Source of the DNA: Enterocytospora artemiae
Lineage: Eukaryota > Microsporidia
Direction: 5' to 3'
Assembly (NCBI GenBank): GCA_038659295.1
Contig: JASNGC010000005.1
Span: 186,001-250,000 of the forward strand
DNA: 64,000 bases
Below the pieces are notes generated by a model, which had not been told where the DNA came from, did not search any database, and saw nothing but the letters and a program-made list of their open reading frames with translations. Of the stretch, positions 1 through 9,155 are shown in pieces; position 1 is the stretch's first letter, and each line of letters opens with the position of its first letter. The translations under genes and the position numbers were made by a program.

Positions 1-1
1 T

Positions 2-1684
2 ACAACAGCTCTGAGCGGATGTAGAAACTGTGTCACACACATTCCGCTTCTTGGGAAGATTAAAAATAAGATGTTTTATGACGATGTAAATATGGAGGTA
101 GAATACAAAGTAACAGCAGATGCAGACAAAGCTCTTCGTTTGTTCCAAAATAAAGATGGTAAATTTATTGTTCTAAAGGTTAAAGAAGGTATTCTTACAC
201 TTTCAAGAATAGCACATTATCAAGGAGTGTACATTGTAGGAAGAAATATGTCAGATGAAATAGTGGCTGTTAATCCTCAAACCAATGATGTTAGCTATTG
301 GTCTTCATTTGATAATGACACAGAAGTATTACTGATGAATGCTGGTGAAATCAGTAAGCGAGGTTTCTTTCAGACAGCACTTCCCAAGGAAAATCTTGAT
401 CAATTGTCCGGAGTAAGTGCCCCACAAACTATACCACTCGCAACTGCAAAGACTTATAACGGTGACTGTGTTCTTGAGCCCTGCATGGTATCGATAAATG
501 ATAATGGAAATTTACAAACTAAGTTTAAAGGTACTAGTGGTACACCAAGTGATAATCCCATTAGTAGTTCGAAGGAAGTGATGTATTTCCCAATAAAGAA
601 TTACAGGCTTGATGTATTTAACCTGGTCAAAGTCACCACTGGTGATAATACAGAGTCTTGCTGCAAATTTAAGAGTTTGCAGAAAAAATTTGACTACATC
701 AACGTTATTCCTTCTCAAAATGCAAAAGATTCTTTATTAGGAAACTGTTTTATTAATGGACTAGAACTAAAGGACAGTAAGCGCGAAATTACGGGACGTG
801 AAATCCCAATCTGTGACAATTGCATTAAAAAAACATGTCCTGCTCTTAAATCTGTATTGGATTCAATCTACCAATATAATACTAATGTGAGGATTCCAAT
901 TGATGAATCTGGCCGATATCTACTAACAAATTGGTTCAGGGAATATTTGGTACTCCAAAATTGTACTGCTAAAGGAACCAAGGGATTGAATCTTTGTTTA
1001 GGAGAGAATGACAAGGGATATGTTCTCTATGATATTAACAATTTAGATAGTTCATACTATCTAGATGATCTGGAAATTTCTTGGGAAAGTGATACTAATA
1101 AGAAAGGAGGATGTTCCTTCAAACACATGGATATCAAGGAGTTACAGTCTGAGAAAATCCAGTGTTCTTCCCAATTGACAAGCATTACCTCTGAGTGGAA
1201 AGAGTATGAGATCATACCATTACCTACCAAACATGGATTTAAGTGTCAAAATATTGCACCACAAATTGTAGATGGTAGCTTTGCATTATTTGGTTTGGAT
1301 GTTATTAACAACAAGGACGCAAATCCAAAGCAGGTAGAACTTAGAGAAAATGGTTTTGATGCATCCAAACTACCATTACCACCGATTGTAAATGGACCAC
1401 CAGTAAATCCAAGTCTTGGTCAAGCAGGTATTTCTTCCTCCTCACCTCTTGTTACAGATGTTTCTACTACTCCTGTCGTCCCAGAAGTTGTAGATACTAC
1501 TCTTGTTGTTACAAAGGACGAAAATACTGATTCTGCCCCAAAAGTCGATGCTAACTCACCTCAGTCTACAACAAATAGTGAGTCAAAGGGCAACTGGCCT
1601 ATTTCGGGAGTAATGCTACTCATTATTGCAATATTGGTGGTGGTAATAGGATTCTTTGGAATGAAGCATTTCAATATTCTCTAA
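2..1684 (+). CDS. Single-pass membrane protein, 5'-partial, unknown function
   Basis: The reading frame is open, without a stop, all the way to the left edge, so the ATG at 71 is probably internal and the gene is 5'-truncated by the window. The visible part has a Cys-containing body (pairs such as CDNCIKKTC near residue 255, numbered from the ATG at 71), then a Pro/Ser/Thr/Val-rich stretch (about 445-505), then one hydrophobic segment (about 510-532) ending in a very short tail. That is the layout of a surface or secretory-pathway protein with an ectodomain, a stalk and a C-terminal membrane anchor. I recognise no family. An N-terminal signal peptide would have to lie outside the window. Topology is inferred from hydrophobicity read by eye. 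Confidence 0.75.
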   Translation, partial: TTALSGCRNCVTHIPLLGKIKNKMFYDDVNMEVEYKVTADADKALRLFQNKDGKFIVLKVKEGILTLSRIAHYQGVYIVGRNMSDEIVAVNPQTNDVSYWSSFDNDTEVLLMNAGEISKRGFFQTALPKENLDQLSGVSAPQTIPLATAKTYNGDCVLEPCMVSINDNGNLQTKFKGTSGTPSDNPISSSKEVMYFPIKNYRLDVFNLVKVTTGDNTESCCKFKSLQKKFDYINVIPSQNAKDSLLGNCFINGLELKDSKREITGREIPICDNCIKKTCPALKSVLDSIYQYNTNVRIPIDESGRYLLTNWFREYLVLQNCTAKGTKGLNLCLGENDKGYVLYDINNLDSSYYLDDLEISWESDTNKKGGCSFKHMDIKELQSEKIQCSSQLTSITSEWKEYEIIPLPTKHGFKCQNIAPQIVDGSFALFGLDVINNKDANPKQVELRENGFDASKLPLPPIVNGPPVNPSLGQAGISSSSPLVTDVSTTPVVPEVVDTTLVVTKDENTDSAPKVDANSPQSTTNSESKGNWPISGVMLLIIAILVVVIGFFGMKHFNIL

Positions 1685-1865
1685 TAACCGAATAAATTTA
1701 GAGATTTATTTTCCATAGTATTGAGACCAAAGTTTTCTTAAAATAAAAAATTTTGTTGATTACATGTGCACGACCCTATAGATATGTGTTGCTTCCCATG
1801 CAGTATTATATCTTGTCTTGTCCTCCATACTTTGAATTTTTTGTAAAAATTTCCCCTAGTTTTTG

Positions 1866-2930
1866 ATGATTTCAAAGAAACACAAATTTAACTATAAAGC
1901 AGTTCCAATAAACCAACTACTTCCATTTAGGGAGGGTTGCCATACTGATAAAGTAAGTGGGCAAAACCTAACCGAAAAGTTGAATCTTGAACTGCTTGAG
2001 ATTTATCAACAAATTAGGTTGAGTGAACCGGAGTTTCGGATGAGAGAAGAGGTTTTTTTGAGAATAAAAGAGGCTATTGAGACAGAAGTTAATTGCAGAG
2101 ATGATAATGTAATTTCTCATTCAAGACACAATGATGTTTCAGTTTTGGCATACGGAAGCTATCAAACAAAGATGATGGTATATAGTTCTGATATTGATAT
2201 TACAGTTATCAATCCCAAAATTGATGACAATAAAATCAATATAAATCAATTTCTTAGGAAAGTCGAGGGTATTCTCTATAAATATAATTTGACTGATGGA
2301 CAAATAATTCATATCAAGGGTGCTAAGACACCTATTCTTAAATTCGTTGATCGGAAATACTGCATAAAAGTCGATATTAGTATAAACAAGCAAGATGGGA
2401 TTGTTGCTGGGGAGTATATTTTGGACAAAATATCATCTCATAAAAACATAGAATACATGATTATCTTGTTGAAATATTTTCTGAAGCGTAGACGACTTAG
2501 TGAGACCATGAATGGAGGTCTCTGCTCATATGGCCAATTTCTACTAATCCTCAACTTCATACAATTGCATCCTCTGATACAAACCGGAGACATAAGTATC
2601 TCAGACAACCTAGGTGTTTTGTTCTTGGATTTTTTTCAATTCTATTCGAAATTTCCATTTGAAGTCAGTCGAATTGATGTCAATAACATAAAGTATTCTG
2701 AAAATTCATCATCATGTGCTATTTTCCTGGTTGATCCTACTGATGAGGACCATAATGTTGCCTCTGGAGCATCAAACATAGGCCATATTATCGATGTTTT
2801 TAAATTCTCATATAAACTTATGTCCGCAGCTATAAATCAAAAAGTAGACTTCAGGAAGTGTATTGTGGATCTATGGATTAGATTGGATAAAAAGGAAATT
2901 TCTTATCGAAATCAGCAATTATCTCATTAA
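1866..2930 (+). CDS. TRF4: Trf4/PAPD5-type non-canonical poly(A) polymerase
   Basis: Nucleotidyltransferase of the DNA polymerase beta superfamily. The signature GSYQTKMMVYSSDIDI puts the GS motif at residues 97-98 and the first two metal-binding aspartates at 109 and 111; the third is D170 (KVDIS). The PAP-associated region follows with NGGLCSYGQFLL and an LQLHP-like segment, as in Trf4/5. In yeast Trf4 adds short poly(A) tails in the TRAMP complex to mark nuclear RNA for the exosome. The open frame starts with TTG at 1863; the ATG three bases later is the likely start, and a CCCC motif sits at 1853-1856. At 354 residues it is mostly the catalytic core. Family is confident; TRAMP membership is inferred. 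Confidence 0.85.
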   Translation: MISKKHKFNYKAVPINQLLPFREGCHTDKVSGQNLTEKLNLELLEIYQQIRLSEPEFRMREEVFLRIKEAIETEVNCRDDNVISHSRHNDVSVLAYGSYQTKMMVYSSDIDITVINPKIDDNKININQFLRKVEGILYKYNLTDGQIIHIKGAKTPILKFVDRKYCIKVDISINKQDGIVAGEYILDKISSHKNIEYMIILLKYFLKRRRLSETMNGGLCSYGQFLLILNFIQLHPLIQTGDISISDNLGVLFLDFFQFYSKFPFEVSRIDVNNIKYSENSSSCAIFLVDPTDEDHNVASGASNIGHIIDVFKFSYKLMSAAINQKVDFRKCIVDLWIRLDKKEISYRNQQLSH

Positions 2931-3208
2931 GGAATGGAAGGTTGCTCAACCAAAAGTTGTGAAATATATTCGGACGATCAATAAATGTAATATCGCAATT
3001 TCTGTTTGCTTATAACCGGCCTGAATTATTTGTCAAACTGATTGTTGTTGGTTTTTGGCTTCTTTCTTTTTATCTTGTATAATTTTCACCGTGTTGGCGA
3101 TAGTTGGATACCACAAGAGGACATACCGTCTATCTAACAAAGCTTCTCTTACTGCAACAGTTGATTGTAACAAAGATTGAAATCATTTATTGATATGTAA
3201 ATCATGTT

Positions 3209-4615
3209 CTAGAACATTTGATGATGAGTCATGTTATTTAAGAAATCTATATATTTATCAAAATCATAGCTGATTATCTGGCCGTGTTCTCCATAGGTGA
3301 CATAGCTTTTACACGTTCTTTTTATAAATGCCTGAGACCTTCCGGAAGTTTTTTCCACAATCTGATTGATCTGATCAGAACTTAACTTGCATTTTTCCAG
3401 AGTTGATTCGATAATCAATTGCCTTTCATCTTTGTCTGGAACCTCAAAATGGATTTTATTTCCAAATCTCCTCATAAACGCAGAATCAATAAGATTTGGA
3501 CTATTTGTGGCTGCAAACAAAAAGACCGACTTAAATTTAGTAGGAACCTGGCTAATTTTCGTTAGGAACTCACACTTGACACTCGTATCTGACGAATTCT
3601 TTGCAATTTCACTATTTCTCTCATTAAAAAACGACTCGGCCTCATCAAACAAAACTATAGTCACCGAATATTTATCATTATCTTCCGCATAGAGAGTATC
3701 AAAGAGCGACTTTACATTTCTCTCCGACCCACCCACATACTTATCATTTATCAAACTTGGGGTGATGTAGTAATACTTTACTTTGGAGGGACTATCCTCT
3801 ATATACTCGTCAAAAGACTCTGTAGACCTCAATGTTTCAATGAACTCTTTTGAAGATGTATCTAGCAGATATTTTTCTCTGAGCTTTAAGTCTACCTTAT
3901 AACAGAGAGACTCGACAAAAACAGTTTTGCCAGTACCTGGCACACCATAGAGTATAGTGGCAAATGAAGATGGTTCAACCATTTGCAAAATTGTCTCAGT
4001 GGGTAGGTTTCTAATCCATGCGTTCATATTGACAATCTTGTCTACGTTATCCTTCAAGTCTGTCTTATTTGATATTAGGTCATGATATTTGAATCCTTCC
4101 GTATCCAAATTTTTGAAACTCTTCGACCATAATAAGGAGTTAGAAAACCCATCAGCCAGTATGGAAAGAGATAGTTGTAAAACAATTACAAACAAAACAA
4201 ATCCTAGTATCCTTAGAATGAACGTGATAATAGAGGAGGATTTGCTATTGCTTTGTATTTTCTGAGATACTAAAGAGGCTAGGGTATTTAACTGAGTATT
4301 TGATAGTGGAATTAAATCTATTCTATGATTATCCGATGGAAGTGCAAGGTCTATTGTGTGGTTATGTGGTAATGAAGTTAGTCTGTTATTGCCACAGGAA
4401 TTATCCAAAGGACCTTTGAAGTTAGTTACACAAGCTGCTTTTTCATGGCTCTTGTTAATTAGTTGAGATTCCGCTTGAATAGGATTTCCAGATCTTCTGG
4501 CAGGGAAGTAGATCGAACTTTGGTCAATTAAAGTTTCAGAATTATTTCCATAATCAAATTGTTTATTTCTTATAAATTCGACATGTTTTGTATCTCCATC
4601 TCTCTCTGGATGCAT
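3209..4615 (-). CDS. Membrane-anchored AAA+ ATPase (Msp1-like layout)
   Basis: The N-terminal 125 residues are polar and Ser/Asn-rich, followed by one strongly hydrophobic segment (about 129-153) and then a single AAA module: Walker A GVPGTGKT at 224-231, a substrate-loop-like KYVGGSERN, Walker B VLFFDE-type sequence read as TIVLFDEAE, sensor FAATNS, and the arginine-finger region AFMRRF. An N-terminal anchor followed by one AAA domain resembles Msp1/ATAD1, the outer-membrane extractase, but sequence similarity outside AAA motifs is weak and ATAD3 or another anchored AAA is possible. The region upstream of the ATG has only a weak C-rich motif (CTCCTCT). The gene is convergent with the Trf4-like gene. 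Confidence 0.75.
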   Translation of the reverse strand: MHPERDGDTKHVEFIRNKQFDYGNNSETLIDQSSIYFPARRSGNPIQAESQLINKSHEKAACVTNFKGPLDNSCGNNRLTSLPHNHTIDLALPSDNHRIDLIPLSNTQLNTLASLVSQKIQSNSKSSSIITFILRILGFVLFVIVLQLSLSILADGFSNSLLWSKSFKNLDTEGFKYHDLISNKTDLKDNVDKIVNMNAWIRNLPTETILQMVEPSSFATILYGVPGTGKTVFVESLCYKVDLKLREKYLLDTSSKEFIETLRSTESFDEYIEDSPSKVKYYYITPSLINDKYVGGSERNVKSLFDTLYAEDNDKYSVTIVLFDEAESFFNERNSEIAKNSSDTSVKCEFLTKISQVPTKFKSVFLFAATNSPNLIDSAFMRRFGNKIHFEVPDKDERQLIIESTLEKCKLSSDQINQIVEKTSGRSQAFIKRTCKSYVTYGEHGQIISYDFDKYIDFLNNMTHHQMF

Positions 4616-5379
4616 AGAGGAGTTTTTAAATATTTACTTTTTAAAAATCAGCTATTGAAAAAAGAACTTGGCATAGATGCCGATATTGAAGAAAGTTCCA
4701 ATTCAAACTAGAAATGACATTTCCTTAGATTCATTATTTTTTATATTTTAGGGAATACTAGCCTTCTAAATATAGCATATTAGTCATATCAAACATTTAA
4801 TTAAACAGATAAAATTTGGAACATAAGAGCAGACAAACCACTATATCAAGTTTCAATAGAATAGGAATTAATTGTTTGTTAAAAGAATATAGTGGATAGA
4901 TATTACAAGATGAACCCTGCATATTTATGATATTAACATGATCATTTTAGTAGCTTGATGGTTTTGTAATTATATTTGGTAAAAAAGTCAGATAACAATT
5001 TGTAGTTTGTTAATATTAGCAAATTATACCTGAATAGTTTAACATAAGCCCAATAGTTTGTTTTATTCGTAAAGTATCTGCCCTACAAATACATTCAGCC
5101 ATTATAATTCCATATCCCCCAAAGTTTTTTGGATTAAAAATAGAAATTTGAGTGAGTATGTGATAGGTTCTAATTATCGGATATTCTCCAAATATGGTAA
5201 ATAGTTTGGTTCTTGATATATATTGTTGGTGTATGTTAATAAATATAGAAAATTGGGTAATTAACAATTAAATAATTTCCAAATTTAACTATGATTCTCC
5301 ATCAGAAACCACCGAACAATAAAAATCTCGATAGACGGAAGGATGTCATATACTATTTGGCATGTCCTTGTGACTCTAT
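4616..5379. other. 764-bp intergenic region
   Basis: Divergence space upstream of the AAA gene and downstream of the next minus-strand gene. AT-rich with no tRNA-like structure seen. It holds one minus-strand open frame (5016-5267) which has no ATG at its head; its first ATG, at 5102, would give 28 residues. I could not assign it or show it to be coding. Confidence 0.4.
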
Positions 5380-6267
5380 TTATTTGTCTATGGTACTTTC
5401 TATGGAGTTTTGAAATTTCTGCAATCCTTCAATTAAAGAATTATCCAATTCTTCGGAATAAATCATAAATAAATCAATATAGAAATTTAGCATCTTCCCA
5501 TCTAAGCAAACATCCCTAAAGGCATAGATAGCATCTTTTTGATTTACAGACCTCATGAAATGTATAATGGTTCTAAAAAGACATCTTGTGAGTTTCGGGG
5601 AATGCTCACTTAAATATCCATGATAATTAAATAAAAAATAGAACATGTGCAATATTTTTGCAATACAGGTTGTGTTGACAAACATATCAATAGTAGCAGC
5701 AGTATTTTTTTGAATAGACTTATGTCCAGGGTGTAGTGTGTTTTTACTATCATTAGATTCAGCATCTGTAAAATTGGACTTTTTAACCTTACTGTTGATA
5801 CTCTCTTTTGCAACATTTTTATTAGTCTGTGATACATCCTTGGAACTAACTTTGTCAATGCCTTCCAAATCCTTGTTGTTCTGAGGAGAGACTCCAGAGT
5901 CCTTTGGAGACTTTTTATATTTCTTCTCTTCAAAGTACTCTAAATAATTTTTCTTAAATTTAATACTATTTCCCTTTTCATCTTTCTCATCCTTGAACTT
6001 TTTGACAATTTTTTCGTAGTAGCTTACAAGCTGTGGTTTAATTTCCTCCAGCTCTGGCAACTCATCGGGCAAATGTGGAAACTTGTTCATCATAAAAAAA
6101 ATATAAGCTTCAATTTCACCTTCAAGCTGAAGATATTCTTCCATATTGAAATTATTAAAAGCTTTGCTTTCAGAAATTCCAAGAGTTTGCCGATGGGGAC
6201 CCCAATTATCTTCCACATCTAGGTGATTTTTAGTAAGCTTAACTTTCTTGACATTAGCATCTTCCAT
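5380..6267 (-). CDS. Hypothetical protein, 295 aa
   Basis: The open frame begins at a TTG at 6285; the first ATG (6267, MEDANVKK) is the probable start. The N-terminal third contains an acidic-aromatic stretch (LEGEIEAYIFFMMNKFPHLP). The middle (about 110-190) is a low-complexity Lys/Ser/Asp/Asn linker. The C-terminal 100 residues are helical and hydrophobic (FNYHGYLSEHSPKLTRCLF and following). No transmembrane segment is clear. I do not recognise the family. Two folded ends joined by a charged linker suggest a nuclear or scaffold protein, but this is only inference. Confidence 0.65.
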   Translation of the reverse strand: MEDANVKKVKLTKNHLDVEDNWGPHRQTLGISESKAFNNFNMEEYLQLEGEIEAYIFFMMNKFPHLPDELPELEEIKPQLVSYYEKIVKKFKDEKDEKGNSIKFKKNYLEYFEEKKYKKSPKDSGVSPQNNKDLEGIDKVSSKDVSQTNKNVAKESINSKVKKSNFTDAESNDSKNTLHPGHKSIQKNTAATIDMFVNTTCIAKILHMFYFLFNYHGYLSEHSPKLTRCLFRTIIHFMRSVNQKDAIYAFRDVCLDGKMLNFYIDLFMIYSEELDNSLIEGLQKFQNSIESTIDK

Positions 6268-6409
6268 TTTAAGGACGAAAGCCAAAAAGGATTATTGTAA
6301 TATCAAGGAAATAACATGATTTACGGCTACGTGGATAAATCACCCAAAGAAATGCACATTCTTAGTAAAAACCTTGATAAAACATGATTAACAATATAGC
6401 CAAATTTAA

Positions 6410-7201
6410 TTAATAGTGCTCGTTATGTTCCAGGTAACAATATTCAAAGACAAAATCGTTCTTTTTCATAAAATTCCACGTTGTTTCATAATCAAAAAAC
6501 AAAAACTCCCCCTTCTCATAATCCGAATTGATGAGTTTCGGCTCATCTAGTCTCTGAAACCACATTTTATACTTAAGATGGAATCTCCACGCTTCTTTCT
6601 TCAGTCTTATTGCTGCATATGTCTGTTGAATGGTTCCTCTGAAAAAATAGAATATAAAAAAAAGAGTGTCTAAGTCAAACTTAGTAAAGAAAGTGGGATC
6701 ACTTAATATTTGTAATGAACATTTCGGAAACCAGCTTGGTGTGATTATTCTAGTTTGGTTTAAATGGGAATATTCATCCGATAACGCTGAATTCTCACTA
6801 CAGAAGCGCACGTATTTTGGCTTTAAGATATCAAATGTCGGCTGACATGCGATGCTGTTTTGTAGTTCGTTATAATAAAATTTTTCTGCTGGAGTTTTAA
6901 GATATTTTCCAGAATACAGCTCTACAAAACTGTCTTTTGGGCCAGGACGCATGGAATATCCAGAACTGATTTTACCTTTGCTACTAAATGATATGCCGTG
7001 GTCTGCCAATTTGTGGTGAGAGTTGATTCTTTCCCTCGAAATCATTTCTATTTCCTTCTTAATATTGCTCAAGTCAATACTCTTATATGCCGCCTTTGCT
7101 ACTTCCTCATATTTTTTTGATGATAACTGTTGGGATACCTTTTTCCATAGCTCTGCAGAGTCGATCTCTTTGTTATCATTCGTCATAAATAAGGGGTGCA
7201 T
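6410..7201 (-). CDS. NOT5: CCR4-NOT complex subunit, NOT3/NOT5-type C-terminal domain
   Basis: The C-terminal 90 residues match the NOT box of NOT3/5: FDLDTLFFIFYFFRGT, then QQTYAA, LKKEAWRFHLKYKMWFQR, EPK, GEFLFFDYE, and FVFEYCYLEH. The TYxx/LKK-WRxHxKYxxWFQR pattern fits NOT3/5 better than NOT2. NOT subunits scaffold the deadenylase and repress transcription or mRNA stability. The start is uncertain: the open frame extends to 7317 but has no ATG before 7201; its TTG at 7303 is not a credible start. Using 7201 gives 263 residues. The N-terminal coiled coil of yeast NOT5 is absent. A missed short 5' exon is an alternative. Confidence 0.8.
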   Translation of the reverse strand: MHPLFMTNDNKEIDSAELWKKVSQQLSSKKYEEVAKAAYKSIDLSNIKKEIEMISRERINSHHKLADHGISFSSKGKISSGYSMRPGPKDSFVELYSGKYLKTPAEKFYYNELQNSIACQPTFDILKPKYVRFCSENSALSDEYSHLNQTRIITPSWFPKCSLQILSDPTFFTKFDLDTLFFIFYFFRGTIQQTYAAIRLKKEAWRFHLKYKMWFQRLDEPKLINSDYEKGEFLFFDYETTWNFMKKNDFVFEYCYLEHNEHY

Positions 7202-7640
7202 ACTTTTATAACCAATATTTGTGAAGTAATATTTGTGTATTTCTGTAAAATTTACCGATGGATGTCCATTATTGTAAAGCAGCGGATTAAAGCTCGCAGT
7301 CAAAAAATTGACGTTTTACTAATGCCACATGTTATTTTACAATTAGAGATTAGTACATAAAAATGCTATGCACATATCTATGATCCATACTATTTTGAAT
7401 AAACTCAATTATATCATCAGATTACAAATTGAGCATGACAACATTTGTTGTTTCTAAATAATCTGCTAGTTGATAGTGACCTAAAAACTATAAGCCTCAG
7501 ACATTCTTTATGTTGGACTAATCTTTGTGGAAGGCATATCCTTTTCTTAGACAATTGTGGAGAAATACATCATCCGCGTGTGACAGACAGCAATAGTAAA
7601 CTGCTGGAAATTATGATATATATAAACAACTTGTCTTCTT
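7202..7640. other. Intergenic/5' region of the NOT3/5-like gene
   Basis: Between the NOT3/5-like gene and the end of the next minus-strand gene. The part up to 7317 is open in frame with the NOT gene and may be translated if a non-ATG start or an upstream exon is used. A plus-strand open frame at 7445-7687 begins with TTG and runs into the neighbouring gene, so I do not treat it as coding. No RNA gene seen. Confidence 0.4.
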
Positions 7641-8783
7641 TCATTTTCGATAATGATTGTAAAAGATGTACAATCTATTTTTTATAAAGTGCAGAATATT
7701 GAACTCTTCTCCTTCGGATTTAATGTTCATATTATGGTCATCCTTTATGTAACTGTAATTTACAGCAAACATTCTCTTTTGAATTTGCTTCATCAGGTTT
7801 GCAATAGAGTTATTCAATCTTCCTCGGCTAGCTAGCTCAACTCTTTTCAATCCTAATGTCTTTTCAAAGTACTCTTCTAAAAATTGCAATTCTGAAGCAT
7901 AATCTTTGTCTTTAGCATGCTGCTTGTTGAAATTGACTATTTTCAGCATAATACGCCTGAACTCAATATCAATGTCGGAATAATAATCAATTATATATCC
8001 AACATTTTTAATATTTCCATTAAGTCCATTGTCGTAAGGTTTCCTTTCATGATCATAATACGAACTCTGGAGACAATAGTCGAATTGATTATCGATATCT
8101 TTTTGCTTTTGGTCCATATCCTTATAATATCTTTTAGATTTCTTCTTCTTCACAATTTTCTCTAATAACTCGGCTGGAATAGGAGAGTTATTGAGTATGG
8201 GTACTACCTTACCTCTTCCTCTCCTCCTCGATTCTTCGTTTGTGGGAGAAGAGAGTAGGCTTGCACAGTATCCTGGAAAATTGCTGCTTAGTGTTGGACT
8301 AGCTTCAACAGATGTGTTCACAGGACTCTGTTCTTTATTTGAAGTGAAAGTTGCATCAGGAGACATGCGATTTTTAATCATAAAGGTGTCAAATAGAATA
8401 TTGCTTATAAATTGTAGAACAGTAAAGGCTTCCTTATTTATGGATGCATTCTCTTCGTGTATTAATTCTTGATTGTTATTTTGGTCTGTGGGACTGTGCA
8501 ATAACAACTTTTCCAAGTGGTTGAGAGTAGTCTCAAAATTAGGATACTTTTCATCAACAACTGTCTGCCTGTCGCTTATTTTTAACATTTTTTCATGGTT
8601 TTTAGTCATTCGAATTTTATTATGTATGTTTAGTGTTGCCATAAAAATCAGGAAGACATCATCAAATTCCAAGTGCAGCAATGTTGTAGAGAGATGAATT
8701 CTACGAAGATTCTCCTGAAAATTGTCTGAAGATAATTCGTTCAGAATAATACGCATATAGTGTACAGTTGAAGGGTTTATCAT
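7641..8783 (-). CDS. Hypothetical protein, 380 aa
   Basis: ATG-started frame with a GGG triplet at 8790-8792 (CCC on the coding strand) a few bases upstream, as in neighbouring genes. The N-terminal 165 residues are helical and hydrophobic-patterned; residues about 150-215 are Ser/Pro-rich and contain a basic patch SRRRGRGK and a second basic patch KKKKSKRYYK, both possible nuclear localisation signals. The C-terminal half (about 265-380) is helical with charged stretches. No family recognised. A nuclear role is suggested only by the basic patches. Confidence 0.7.
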   Translation of the reverse strand: MINPSTVHYMRIILNELSSDNFQENLRRIHLSTTLLHLEFDDVFLIFMATLNIHNKIRMTKNHEKMLKISDRQTVVDEKYPNFETTLNHLEKLLLHSPTDQNNNQELIHEENASINKEAFTVLQFISNILFDTFMIKNRMSPDATFTSNKEQSPVNTSVEASPTLSSNFPGYCASLLSSPTNEESRRRGRGKVVPILNNSPIPAELLEKIVKKKKSKRYYKDMDQKQKDIDNQFDYCLQSSYYDHERKPYDNGLNGNIKNVGYIIDYYSDIDIEFRRIMLKIVNFNKQHAKDKDYASELQFLEEYFEKTLGLKRVELASRGRLNNSIANLMKQIQKRMFAVNYSYIKDDHNMNIKSEGEEFNILHFIKNRLYIFYNHYRK

Positions 8784-9155
8784 AAATATGGGCTAGTGAG
8801 ATTAAAATTTAGAATGATGTATATACTAGATTGAAGTACCATTACAGGTCGTTTTGGTGTGACACACAATATTAAAATAGAAGTGAAAGAGTGGTAACTT
8901 TACAAATTCACTAATGTTATAGAACAACCATGATGATAGTGCAACATAACTTTATTTCTACCCGCATTAAATAGAAAATATGCTAATATCTTGTCGCTAA
9001 AAATAAACTACCAACAATATTAAATAATGGTATAACCATATTAGGTTAAATTAGTTATTTTCAAGCTTTGATTTCCTTATTTCTCTCTTATATAGATCGG
9101 GCAATCTGCGAATTTCAGTATATTTTGATTTTTTAAAATTTTTTTAATCCTGTCA
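8784..9155. other. 372-bp divergent intergenic region
   Basis: Shared upstream region of the minus-strand hypothetical gene (start 8783) and the plus-strand Cdt1-like gene (start 9156). AT-rich; it carries the CCC motif of the former at 8790-8792. Nothing else seen. Confidence 0.4.

Noticed and set aside
5016..5267. 83-aa minus-strand frame in the 4.6-5.4 kb gap
   Set aside because: Opens with TTG; first ATG leaves 28 codons. No recognisable domain.
5610..5933. 107-aa minus-strand frame within the 295-aa hypothetical gene
   Set aside because: Overlaps the larger supported frame in another phase; the composition is that of a shadow.
7445..7687. 80-aa plus-strand frame in the NOT gene upstream region
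   Set aside because: Opens with TTG and overlaps the next gene on the other strand.
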